64,000 bases of DNA from Paragonimus skrjabini miyazakii (taxonomy: Eukaryota > Platyhelminthes > Trematoda > Plagiorchiida > Troglotrematidae). The DNA is taken from the NCBI GenBank assembly GCA_014338405.1, contig JTDE01001124.1:1-64000 (forward strand). The letters are read 5' to 3'. Positions 26,001-36,419 of this stretch are shown one piece after another. Position 1 is the first letter of the stretch. Each line of letters begins with the position of its first letter. The position numbers and the translations under genes are program-made. The notes beneath the pieces are model-generated. The model was not told the origin of the DNA, made no database searches, and saw only the letters and a program-made list of their open reading frames with translations.

Positions 26001-29000
26001 CTGGAGGTAAGCAGACATAGTAAGTAGATTCTGGCTTGCTTACAGAAAGTTTTTTCGAGTAGAACGCATATATAAATTATGATAGACCATAGCCTAATAA
26101 TGAAATAAAAAGTTATTTTTGATTGTAGTGGTCACACAGAAAGATTCTAAAAAACCCTCTACAAATATTGTCCTCAGTTCAATTACTGTTTGAAAAAATC
26201 AATTTTAAACTTGTCTGATATGACAGACGTGCTCTTCATAATAATCCACTTATTTCGCAGCAATCCAGGCCATCGAAACCAGTTAGCAACATCCGGCCAT
26301 AACGGTACGTGAGACGTAGCAAAGTTGGTTCCTTATCCTGTTAGTTAATTCCTAACTTGTATGAACTACTCCGATCGATGTGCCCATAATTTACATTTCT
26401 CATTGTAAACAGTGTAAGCGGCATTACCAAAATTATCGTTAAAATGTTCTGTTAGCGTGTTTTCCCAGTACGATGTATTTTATGTACTAGTGCATCGAAC
26501 TGACAGTCCGGTTATGTTGTCAGAAAAGTCGCATCCCGTAATGATTGATGAGTCAACGTTTTGCGAAAATGACTCGATCATCAAAAATGAGTGTACAACA
26601 ATTGTTTTTTTCTTTTCGCAACTCACCTTACATTTGACGTCTGCATTATACAGACGCACAGTATTGTGAAAACTTGAGTGGGATGGCATCGAAGGTTTCC
26701 GTTCTGTGCTGAAGCTAATTTAGTACTAATCAACAGTGATATCCCTGCTAATTTACGTCGTTTAAGTTTAGTCAAAACTGATAAACGTGTCTGTGTTACC
26801 TCGGGAATAATCGCACTCATTGTTGTATCATCAAATGATAGGAAAAAATTCAAAATGTAAATATAATAAACAGTTACATGAAACACTAACGCACACTGAT
26901 ACTGACAATTTCAACCGATCAATTCCCACCCAATTTTTGTGAAACGTGAGTTAACTCAGTATATTTCTGACGTTGTCTCGTTCACTTAAGAATTATTAAG
27001 GAAACCAGAACTTCGTAGATGTATCAACTGTTTACACCTATAAGGTACGGGGATTAGTTGCTTAAATCAATGCATGCAATCACTATCTAACATAACCTGA
27101 ACTGTGTTTCAATGAACGTGCAGATAAGATTGCGTGTGGATAGATTAGGCTGACTGTTATAGGTCGTCAGTTTTGAGAAATAGCCTGCTAGGTTCTGATC
27201 CACTGTAAACAGTCACTTACATACCGTATCTTGCGGTGACGCAAAAACCACCGTATTCTGTGAAATCAAATGATAATTAATTACGGATACTGTTGTGAAC
27301 TATCCGATGGTAGTTTACAGAAATCTGCTGGCTAAAAACTACCGATTAATTAACTGGAAGTAGTACATAAAAAGTAGTTTCAGTAGGATGACAACAAATT
27401 TCGTGTGCAGGTATCGGACGCAACAATAATTCCAAGAAAAACTTAACCTTAACATATTGGCATCAATCACACTGTTTCTGACATGAGAACTCCACTAAAG
27501 ATTAATGTTTTTAATAGCAATTGCTTTCAGGTCTGAAACCACTGTGGGGCTAATAAATGAACAATAAATTTGATGTCGCTCACGTCGCAAAACCATGACT
27601 ATCTATGAATAGCAATACCGAAACGATGAGATTGATAGGATTCAGCTAACTGGTTGATCACAACATAAGAATTCGTGTGATATCATAAAAATTGACCAGC
27701 GTTTTCCCAATTAAACTTCGCAGTTTTATCTTCGCTTACTAACTTTTAATGATACAAAGTTATACAGGTTGCTTAATCGGGTATTTTTTTCACTGAACTA
27801 TCCCCCCCCACATTTAACTGCTGGCAGTATTTTCCGCATAGTAAATGAAATTCTAAAACTTCTGGATATATTTTTAGATCATTTTTGTCCTGTTTCCATA
27901 TGGGTTTTACCAGGTCACCATTTTACTGTTGGTCTTGTGAATGAATGATTATTTCACGGGTTCAATTTATAATCTGGGTTACATCTTTAACCTAACCAGT
28001 TTAACATTCATCTATACCTAAGTGATTTACGTTACAACAAATCAAATATAACACTGAGAGTGGAGTTTCGTTATTCCAACAATATGACTTAAGGCAACCG
28101 GATTTACATACCTAAATCTACTGCGGCGCAAGATATTAAAGCAATAATTTTAGTGGGATATACGTTTGCTATCAGACTTTAGCTAACCCGGTGGTCACTA
28201 ATCCGGATTACGAATCCTAAAAGGTTTTGTCTCTAGATCGTCAATCAAGTGCTTTATACCGTAACTTCCACTCCACAGATTTCTGCTCGCCTGTTTAAAG
28301 CTGGTTGCACGTTTGCGTGTAAACAAGACGTATCCAAGGTTACAAAGTGGAACGGAACTTGAGTTACATTTTCCCCTTGCTCTATTCAAATTCGTCAAAG
28401 CTGAACATTGTTTTGCAGAACGAATTTGTCAACAAATCCCTAACGTCATTTCAAATTTATCTGAACTTTTGCTACCTGGACAACAACATAAACGAACTAG
28501 CTATCCTTATAGTAATCAAAATTAACACAAAATATTTGTCACGACGTGACGTTTGCTAGCAAACGTTCAAATAAAGAAAGCAGCTTATGTCCTATTTTTG
28601 TTTAATATAAATGAAAGCTGCAACATTTAGAGGGTCAGTGTAGGAATAAACGAAAAGACTGGTTGTCCAGGTGAAAGCTATTCACTAGCTGCTCAATTTC
28701 AAAATAATTAAATCGTGGGAAAATTTAACTGTAAAATAGGTTTTCACCAATAAGCTATTCAGACGAAAGCAACTGACTGGTATGTTATGTAGTAAATTTG
28801 ATTAAACCGAAAAAGTGATCCCCAGCATAACAGTGGATGCAGAACTGGTTTGAGTTCAGGGGGTAGGTTGAAGTGAAATCTGTGATCAAATGGATGCAAA
28901 ACACACGAGATACGAATTCTGACTTAGGAAAGGGTAACCACTAATATGGGGTTCTAACAAAAGGGAGTTTTCAAGTTTACTACTATTTTAAGGGAGCCTA

Positions 29001-29780
29001 CCTTAGCAATCTTTCTGAATAAGGAATCTGCGAGCAAACTTGAATGGTATTTAATTATCACTCAAACCCACTACAGACTGTCGGTTATAAAACTGCAATT
29101 CATTATTTCTGTTGACTACTGTGTGTCCAACTTGACGTTCGACAATTTTAATGATTCGTGTGTCCCTTACTTGTAAGAATGTCTTAATCGGGACGTTACT
29201 TATTGGAGTTTACAGGACGGTTACTGTGTCTTCTTCCGAGACGATCGAGTAATGTAAGCCCTGCTTGGAGGCAATGGTGACTGACGGTTTGCACATGTTA
29301 ATCTATTCATATCTAAGGTAAGTTCATTGGTGCTGTGGTTAACGTGGGTGTCTCAGAAAACCGTGGCCGCAGTTACAGTCGATGGTAATGACGCGGTGAT
29401 TTCTCATCGATCAGGTCTGTCAAGATCAAGGCAAAAGTCTATCGCCTCTTGTAATGCTAAGTTTGTTGAAGATCTAACTTCCATGAGCTGTTTGCAAGTT
29501 ATGAGAGAATGTGGTGATTATGGTAATTACCGATCTGTAGGACTCCCTCAGTACAATACACTCCGAAATAGGCCAGCTAGATGTTTCACTCCATAGTAAT
29601 TTTAATGCATGCTTTTTACATGTTTTTCACTGTTAGCTCCAAATGGATAGGAATCAGATTGTTACACGTTTATGCTGATATACCTCGTATCTTCTTCAAG
29701 GAGTGGTATGTATTTTGGTTAGTTGTAGCAGAGAATTTGTCAACTGGATCCAGATCAAGATTGCGGGCTGGCTCGCCAAA
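23040..29780. other. Intergenic DNA, nothing recognised
   Basis: Only short frames. The 107-codon plus frame at 24128-24451 and the overlapping frames at 26457-26886 show no motif that I know. The 89-codon frame at 29327-29596 lies just upstream of a PLE fragment but does not match the PLE in any part I could align. Confidence 0.4.
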
Positions 29781-29784
29781 GATT

Positions 29785-30105
29785 TGTACTCTCTTGAAGA
29801 ATTACGTGGGCAGAATCGTGAGATGCTTGATCGTCAGAGTGAAGGATCATTTACCCAAATGTGTGCGAAATTCGGTATTATCGAAGAACGGCAGTGTCGC
29901 GGAAAGACGCAAGCAACCATTGTCCGCAGTCACAAGAAACATCTTAACCACTGGTCACGTAATCGAACCGGTTTGAGCATTCCGAATCATATTATGTCAT
30001 GTCAATTCAAGATTCTCGCGGTTGGCTGAGACTACCGCAATCAGTCGGCTGAAGCTAGCCCAGTGTGTTCGGAAACACTCGTTTGTGAGCTTGACTCTGC
30101 CCTGA
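29785..30105 (+). pseudogene. Penelope-like element remnant: GIY-YIG endonuclease end
   Basis: One frame, broken by a single TGA at 29974-29976, encodes the carboxyl end of a PLE protein. NYVGRIVRCLIVRVKDHL corresponds to the GNTYIG start of the GIY-YIG nuclease and its following Arg-rich helix. ERRKQPLSAVTRNILTTGH corresponds to RGRNAASSIARHLSTTGH in the 31.6-kb copy. After the stop, AFRIILCHV and RLKLAQCVRKHSFVSLTLP match the final helix and end of the protein, closing with TGA at 30103-30105. This domain would nick target DNA for insertion. The RT part is absent, so this is a 5'-truncated dead copy. A hammerhead follows 91 nt after the stop. Confidence 0.75.
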
Positions 30106-30196
30106 ATTTAGTGACCTTTCCTAACCTATCATTCAATTATCAACCCCACCCACCCCTAATTGTCAGATATAAAAACTGTTTCATGTTATTGCAAAT

Positions 30197-30237
30197 CCGG
30201 TACTGAAGAGTAAGTATGAAATGCTTGCATCTACCAG
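30197..30237 (+). ncRNA. PLE-type hammerhead ribozyme, intact core
   Basis: Stem I is CCGGTA paired with TACCAG, 5 of 6 pairs with one C-A mismatch. The first core is CTGAAGA. Stem II is GTA/TAT around AG, three pairs with one G-U. The second core is GAA. Stem III is ATGC/GCAT with loop TT, followed by the cleavage-site C. All catalytic-core positions are present. It lies in sense orientation 91 nt after the endonuclease stop, as does the motif at 31441-31481. Confidence 0.8.
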
Positions 30238-30239
30238 AT

Positions 30240-31405
30240 TTTGTTTTCTAATTGCTTTGTTCAAATTATTTTGCCGTTATTGAGGAAACCCTTTGTTACT
30301 CTGTTTACTTGGCGGAAAAGATGTTTCAAAGTTAACGAGTATGCTGATATAAAAATGCACACTACATTACTCCCAATAACCAGCCTACTACGAAACACTT
30401 CCGTGCAACACCAGTTTTCTTATCAGGGATTTCTTCTCGTGATGAATATGCCTGTATCATGTAGGAAAACCAGGTCCGCTCAGATGAAACTTTTTATGCT
30501 TTCTGAAGTACGAATTTCTGGTGTGATTTCTGTAGGACGCGAGTCTAAGTCCATTTCGATCTTAACCCCGTGAATATTTAAACTATTCCGTTCATCATTC
30601 AATAATTCCACCTGAAACATTCAAATTATTTTCCTTCTACATTTCCTGTGTAAAAATCCGGCAATATTGTAAAGTAAGAAACCGCCTCAAAGTATTGGAC
30701 TTCGTCTAATGAAGTTCGGGCTTGTCTGTTTTGAATCAAACTGTTAGTAATCATTTGTACTTTTATCTTAACGATAAAAATTGGCACGCAGGAAACAGGC
30801 GAAAGTACGCATTCACCGTTGAAGTCCTTTACCTTCCGCTGTGTGTTCAACCCTGTTTACACGACGGTAAATATACCGCATTTTAAGTACACCCTAAAAG
30901 TCAAACTAGTATAAGAGCTCGATTAAAAATAACATCTTTCGACTGTCCGGTAACATTTACAATCGTTTATTTTGAAGAACAGTATACACGTCTTCGTTCA
31001 AGGGAAGAATGAACGGTGACACTAAAATTAAGCAGCAAGTATGTAAAAAGATGAATGTGAAAACAAGCTGTCTGTCAAATGTGAGAGGCTACATAGTTAG
31101 CAACACTGAACAGTTGACAAGTTCTCTCATGGGAATAGCAGGCGTTAATAGTCCAGTCATCAAATGAAAAGTTCTTTTTGCTGTATCTAACAAACCGGTT
31201 TAACGGGTCTGTTAATCTGGCCGTTAATTTGCATATCATGTAATATGATGTGCACTTGAGGACAGTGGGCCAATGGATTGAGTAGGTACAGAGTCGGCGA
31301 ATTGAATGAATGCGGTATTCTAGTTTTATTGTGGTTGTGTTGTGGCTCTTATTGTTAGCAATTCTATTAAAAACTATTGTTATGTTTTCCAGAAACTAGG
31401 TAGTG
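30240..31405. other. Spacer between two PLE ends
   Basis: The short plus frame 30241-30573 and minus frame 30626-30850 have no known motif. The minus strand at 30240-30280 reads LNKAIRKQNLVDASIS, which resembles the PLE amino-terminal LNRIVRRHKL segment and overlaps the hammerhead on the other strand. Confidence 0.4.
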
Positions 31406-31410
31406 TTGTA

Positions 31411-31505
31411 TGTTTGAATAGAATAATCAGAAGACACAAACTACGATATGAATTCATTTCGCACACTCTCGTCAGCCGTAAACGTGTGACTAGCATGAAA
31501 ACAAA
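31411..31505 (+). repeat. Inverted PLE amino-terminal fragment
   Basis: The plus strand reads LNRIIRRHKLRYEFIS, then HTLVSRKR, against LNRIVRRHKLRHILNLSS and VALSRTQ of the main copy, which is on the opposite strand. The piece overlaps the antisense of the hammerhead at 31441-31481 and stops matching shortly after. Confidence 0.6.
31441..31481 (-). ncRNA. PLE-type hammerhead ribozyme downstream of the PLE ORF
   Basis: Minus-strand order: stem I TTACGG paired with TCGTAG (6 pairs, two G-U), core CTGACGA, 8-nt stem II segment GAGTGTGC, core GAA, stem III palindrome ATGAATTCAT, then A at the cleavage position. Stem II is weak (closing G-C only) and A in place of C at the cleavage site is allowed but uncommon. 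It begins 91 nt after the stop at 31573, in sense with the PLE. Confidence 0.7.
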
Positions 31506-31572
31506 ACCAAACAATACTTAAATGAAACGGACGAAAGTACAAATCAGGCTGGATCGTGATTGGCACTCACGG

Positions 31573-33576
31573 TCAAACCCACGGTAAACAAAGGTGGGTA
31601 GTCAGTTGTCTTTGTGCACATAGGACCGGCTGCTGACGGCTGATCAACAAAGCTTCAATATACTTGAGAAGTTGTGAGTTATGAGCGTTCATCAAGATCT
31701 TAAATGAAGATGCGATGTTGACAGTGTGACCTGTAGTCGATAAGTGCCTCGCAATGGATGAAGCGGCGTTTCGTCCTCGCTGAGTGTCACTCATAGGCGT
31801 GTTAGACATTGCAACTCTCAACCAATTTGGGATGTGCCCATTGGCCCTGGTTTCAAGCATCCAATGTATGTGTTTCCGCACCTGCAGGAAAACTGATAGA
31901 TGCAATGGCTGGTAGAAAACATAGGGGTTAGCTTTTTGATCGGAGGTAGAGGTAACCTAGTGGTTTGTGAGAGCAGGACAAGCTTTGCTGCATTATACAC
32001 TCGTTTTAGCGCGACGCTGGTCATCTTACCAAAGGTGTTCACCAGACTATCCCGTTTGAAGGGGAGTTTGATGTAAACATCTTTCTTAGGGACGTCCAAA
32101 GTTGCATTTTTCGCAGGAGCAAATTTGCTCCATTTCTGAATGAAACTTTCGGGAAAATTGTTCTCACGAAGCGTTTCATACAACACTGTTTGCTCGGCTT
32201 GTAGTTTGTCTTGGGAGCAGATTCTTGATGCTCTGTAAAACATTGTGCGTACTAATGATCTTTTGTATGCAATAGGAGCAAAACTCATAAAATTCATGTA
32301 TTGTCCCGTCCATGTTGGCTTATGGTACGCAGAACGTTCAATAGAACCGTCTGAACGGCGGCTAACCAGGATGTCGAAGAAGGGCAAACTGTTCTCGTTC
32401 TCGTACTCGACTGTGACTGAGATATTCGGGTGGACTGAGTTGAAAGCATGAAACGTTTTTTCCACTTGTTTCTTGTCTTGTCCAATCAAGAACATGTCAT
32501 CGACATAACGTTTGTAGAGTTTCAGTCCGTCCACAACTGGAAGTAGTGACTTTTCAACTTTGGCCATAAACACATCGGCTAAAACAGGGCCGAGTGGGCT
32601 CCCCATGGCTACACCATCTATCTGTTGAAAGCCCTTATCCGAAAAATAGAATCTTACATTTTCAGTGCATAATATAAGTGAACGCTTCAAGTAGCCAACA
32701 GGAATTGGAAGTAAAATGGAGTTGGATAAAACAAAATCATATATAAAATCAATCGTTTCGTGAAGTGGCACGTTCGTAAATAAAGAGTTAACATCAATGG
32801 AACACATCGAGTCCTTAGCAATATTCCGATTTTCGATAAATGGTATCAATTCAAAAGTGTCTTTTAACGTATGCATACAGCTTCTGTCGGAGCGGTTTTA
32901 AAATTTCAATCAGCCATTTTGCTATCTCATGGTAAGGAGGATCGTTCATTGCCAGAATGGGCCGCATGGGAATACCCGGTTTGTGGGTTTTAGGCAAACC
33001 ATACAGTTGTGGAGTCTTAGTACCTACAGGTTTTAACATGCGATATTGTCGTTCATTGATGAAACCATGCAATAAAATTGTCTGTAACCCACGGGTTATT
33101 TGTTTTTCCACTAACAGGACATTGTCCGTTTTATTTACAGGTCTGAATTTGCTGGAATCCTCGAGAATTTCTTCTACATTTTCCATGTATTCCTGACGAT
33201 TCATTATCACAGCACCGGTCCCTTTATCTGGCTTCAGAATTATAATATTTTCATCTTTCCTCATTTGTTGTAGTGCTTCCAGGTGTTCACCCGTGAGACA
33301 GCACTTCTGTTGTATTGGAGACCGTTGGAAGTTTCACGAGAGATCAACTAACTTAGCCTTTGGCCAACTGTCATTATCCGCTGATGTCGGAACCAAAACA
33401 TTTAGCTGAGCGTACAGATTCTCAAATTGTGCATCCACCATGTATTTATTTGTATGCTTTTGAGGCAATCGAAAATTCAGTCCCATCGAGAGTGCTTCCA
33501 TCTGAGTTCGTGATAATGCGACGGATGATAGGTTGAGAATATGTCGTAATTTGTGTCTTCTGACTATTCTATTCAA
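31573..33576 (-). pseudogene. Penelope-like polyprotein: reverse transcriptase plus GIY-YIG endonuclease, broken
   Basis: About 667 codons. The amino-terminal piece (33576-33334, opening at a TTG; in-frame sequence reaches back only to a stop near 33595) ends at a TGA that interrupts an otherwise continuous frame. The next piece, to 32851, holds the fingers: ILKPDKGTGAVIMNRQEY and GLPKTHKPGIPMRP. A one-base shift near 32870 leads to the palm: CSIDVNSLFTNVP with catalytic Asp, GVAMGSPLGPVLADVF, and YVDD at 32507-32496, so all three catalytic aspartates are intact. NSLPFFDIL and YMNFMSF follow. CRCGNTYIG near 31880 starts the GIY-YIG nuclease. A second shift there moves the rest (TRANGHIPNWLR, SSIARHLSTTGH, to LCLPWV) into the frame 31905-31573. 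One stop and two shifts mean recent loss of function. PLE proteins reverse-transcribe their RNA primed at nicks or chromosome ends. Confidence 0.9.
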
Positions 33577-33619
33577 ATGGTTAAAAGGGACTCAATGTTT
33601 CAAATGTTGTATGTGATTA

Positions 33620-35645
33620 TGGTGACCCGTAGTTGTAAAAGCCATTTGAGAGTAAAAACGAGCATGTTTCTAGTTATAACACAAACAGTAGATTCGATAT
33701 AGTTGGAACTCATGAGTTTGCCGTGAAAGTTATATATAGTAAAAAATTACATAGTCACTCTCAACCACGCTCACTACTCTTAGGAGGCAGTGGTAACTGT
33801 GACGATTGTCGGGCAGTCAAATGCTTGACAAAGGTGCAGTATCATTGCTGCGATTTACAACTGAGTATTTTGCCACTTGGCGAAAATTGCAGCCCTACCG
33901 CTGTTTTAAAACTGGTGTAGTGAAAGTTACACAAAATATTTTTACTTAATATTTTGCCCAAAAGCCGCAATAACCGTAGTAGGTAAAGTGTACTAATTTA
34001 TTCATCACACCTGATGCTCAACACTGCACTCAGTAGATTGTTTAATGTTCACTCTATTGATACCTGTTGACAACTGTGGTGTGCATGCTTGTGCCCTTTA
34101 TGTTAGCTTGTCTTGCCACATAGCCCAACCATCATTATATTGATGTGATTTGTGCGCGTAAATGGATACAGGGGTCAAACAATGTGACATATTCAAACTC
34201 ATTTAATAAATTCAATTGGTGGCTTTATTTTGTGGGGTCATTAATGTGTTGAATCATGGAGAAATCCAAAAGTTACCTCAGTTTCTGACTGTGTTCACTA
34301 CTTACGCTTTAAACTTGTGACCTAGACAGCCAAGCTAACGCTTACCCGCAGAAGATGGTCTGGACAACCCATGTAATATTTATATATAGACTGTGAGAAA
34401 CTACTTCAAATTACTTGAGGTGACCTCCCAAGATATAATTATAATACACACCACCGATGAAAATAATTGTGGATTTAAAGAAAAAACAATTGTCTGGTTA
34501 ACCTAGAACAACGGTATGAAAGAACGAACAGCGCTTTTGATAGCTAACGAACGTTTTTCACCGGCATAGGAGACAATCGTGTAAGACATCAATGACCTTT
34601 ATTTATTCAGTCAAGAGAGGGAAATATAAAAACTTCACCCCATAGGCCTATGCAAGAGGGGTGGTAGAAAATAACTCCGTTGTCCAGCGATGATATTCAC
34701 TGACAGTTTCGAATGATTCCGGCGGTTCCATATGCATCACTTTATTACAGTGAAATGTTTCACTTGTGATTATAGCTTCTTCACTCAGCCAGATATAAAA
34801 CGATAGAAACAGGACGCCTTTCGCATGATTCCTTAGACATCTAGTTCACTGACGAAACCAGATTTCCCTGACATTTGGCGACTCCAACAACTCACGTCTT
34901 TAATGGTGAAATTCGCGGTAGGTGGATGTTCAAAATGCTGTGTACGACTGTCATGATCTATGCAATTATGGATGGTCTCGATACACGACTTCCGTCCGTG
35001 ATCAAAAACTGAACACATACTGCTTGCTATAAGAAGGTCTAACGTATACCCTTGCCGGTTACAGTTAACAAAAGGCATAAATTATTGGCGGCTTAAAATA
35101 TGCCCCTGTAAGTGCACCGACTTCATTACTGATACTGATTTGATTTGATAGGCTAATCAAATAACATGCTTATTAATCCGACGATGTTGTGAGCGATCAA
35201 ACTCACATAGCACTCCTAAAAACTATAATTGGAGAGCTTATTCTGTAGTCGATTTTCCAGACTTAGTCAAGGATGATGGTTCTACCAATAAATGTGAAAT
35301 ACGTCAGTATGCATATTTACAGGAAGCATTTGAGTGTAACTGAAACCGATTGATGTTCGGTCGATACACTTACATGATACAGTCATGGAAATTGTTTGAG
35401 TACAGCTTACTTTCGCTCGTCACAAGTGTGACGTGCTTGGGGTTATCCGAAACCAGATGTCATTATGATTTGCTTTAAACCATATGGAATTATCCGCTAT
35501 TGTGACAAACACTAGAAGGTCAGAACCTGCTGTCAGTCAGACTGCCCTGGACTACTGCTTTCAATTATGACAATCTGTATCTGTTAACCTTAGCCGAAAT
35601 ACCTTTTATCATGACAAACCATTTTGATTTCTCATTAATTTTGTA
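33620..35645. other. Intergenic DNA, nothing recognised
   Basis: Short frames only (33723-33920 plus, 34833-35078 minus) without known motifs. No hammerhead core was found on the 5' side of the PLE at 31.4-33.6 kb. Confidence 0.4.
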
Positions 35646-35649
35646 CAGT

Positions 35650-35802
35650 TTATAACACTAGTTTTGATCTGACCTTCACAAACGTCCGTATAACAGGCAG
35701 CTTCTGGCCGTCTAATTTGGCTTCGACTAAACTGGGTTCCTCAAACTCCTGCAAGAAACGTCCAAACGTCTCCGTCCCCGAACAGCTATAGCTAGGGCGC
35801 AT
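35650..35802 (-). CDS. Small open frame, possible exon, function unknown
   Basis: A 50-codon minus-strand frame from ATG (35802) to TAA (35650). It encodes a peptide with alternating charged and hydrophobic residues, including GRFLQEFEEPSLVEAKLDG and KLPVIRTFVK. The composition looks more protein-like than most short frames here. The sequence AAGGTCAGA after FVK resembles a splice donor, so it could be an internal exon piece. I recognise no family. It lies 390 bp upstream of PLE debris and could equally belong to another retroelement. Chance remains quite possible. Confidence 0.2.
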   Translation of the reverse strand: MRPSYSCSGTETFGRFLQEFEEPSLVEAKLDGQKLPVIRTFVKVRSKLVL

Positions 35803-36191
35803 TCATTATTGTTATGATCACGGCGACAATTGTTGTATCCAATAGGCTGCTGGTACTAAGGATGAACTAACTGAGGAATCTGACGGAGTACTCAAACGAA
35901 CACTACCATGAACCAAATGCACATTTGTGTGCAATGGTTGGTATTAAATGCGCAACATTTGATCAAGCAGCTTTACCAGTTGTAGATGTTTGCCCGTGGT
36001 TGTCAACTTGCAGAACGTGATGACTTTTTGTTTGTTTTGTGTAGATCACGGAAGTCACCCAACGTGTCCGCCTTGAAAACACGTACTGCTCGTTGACCGT
36101 AGTAGTTCATCAAAACAGAAATTAGTAATAACTAGCACGCGAAAAAACTGATCAGAATCCCCGACTCTAACCTTGCTGACAACAATGTTGT

Positions 36192-36396
36192 TACCGGGAA
36201 CTTCAAGCATAGGAAAAAATTACAGAGGAGGAACCAGTTGAACATATAGGCTGTAGACGGGAGGAAAATGACTTGCCGCTACTCGACATGCTCTTGATAT
36301 CTCGGTGGAACACTGGCTGTTTGTTTGCTTATATACGAGGAATACATAGTATTTGGTTCGACAAGCTTATCTGTGTCCTATCTAGCACAAAATAAC
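36192..36396 (+). pseudogene. Penelope-like element remnant, RT palm/thumb fragment
   Basis: One open stretch of about 65 codons ends at a TAA near 36396. EENDLPLLDMLLISRWNTG aligns with ENSLPFFDILVSRRSDG in the 32.4-kb copy, and the following FAYIRGIHS aligns with SAYHKPTWT. No catalytic motif is included. A second PLE piece with upstream fingers begins only about 50 bp further on in the same orientation, so the two are fragments of separate copies placed head to tail, or one nested copy. Confidence 0.7.
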
Positions 36397-36419
36397 TCGA
36401 AAATAACACGAAAACCTCA

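Larger units (their letters stand above)
31411..33610 (-). mobile_element. Penelope-like retroelement, nearly full coding length, inactivated
   Basis: The element runs on the minus strand from an amino-terminal region near 33600, through RT and GIY-YIG domains, to a stop at 31573-31575, and then a 3' region with a hammerhead at 31481-31441. A short plus-strand piece, 31411-31446, repeats the amino-terminal coding start in inverted orientation: 37 nt around GAATAGAATA and CAGAAGACACAAA match 33577-33541 with only a few differences. Inverted or partial second copies are typical of PLE insertions. It is the least decayed of about nine PLE pieces in the window. Element ends and target-site duplications could not be fixed by eye. 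Confidence 0.85.

Noticed and set aside
34833..35078. 81-codon minus frame with several Cys and His
   Set aside because: No recognisable domain and no conservation evidence; left as intergenic.
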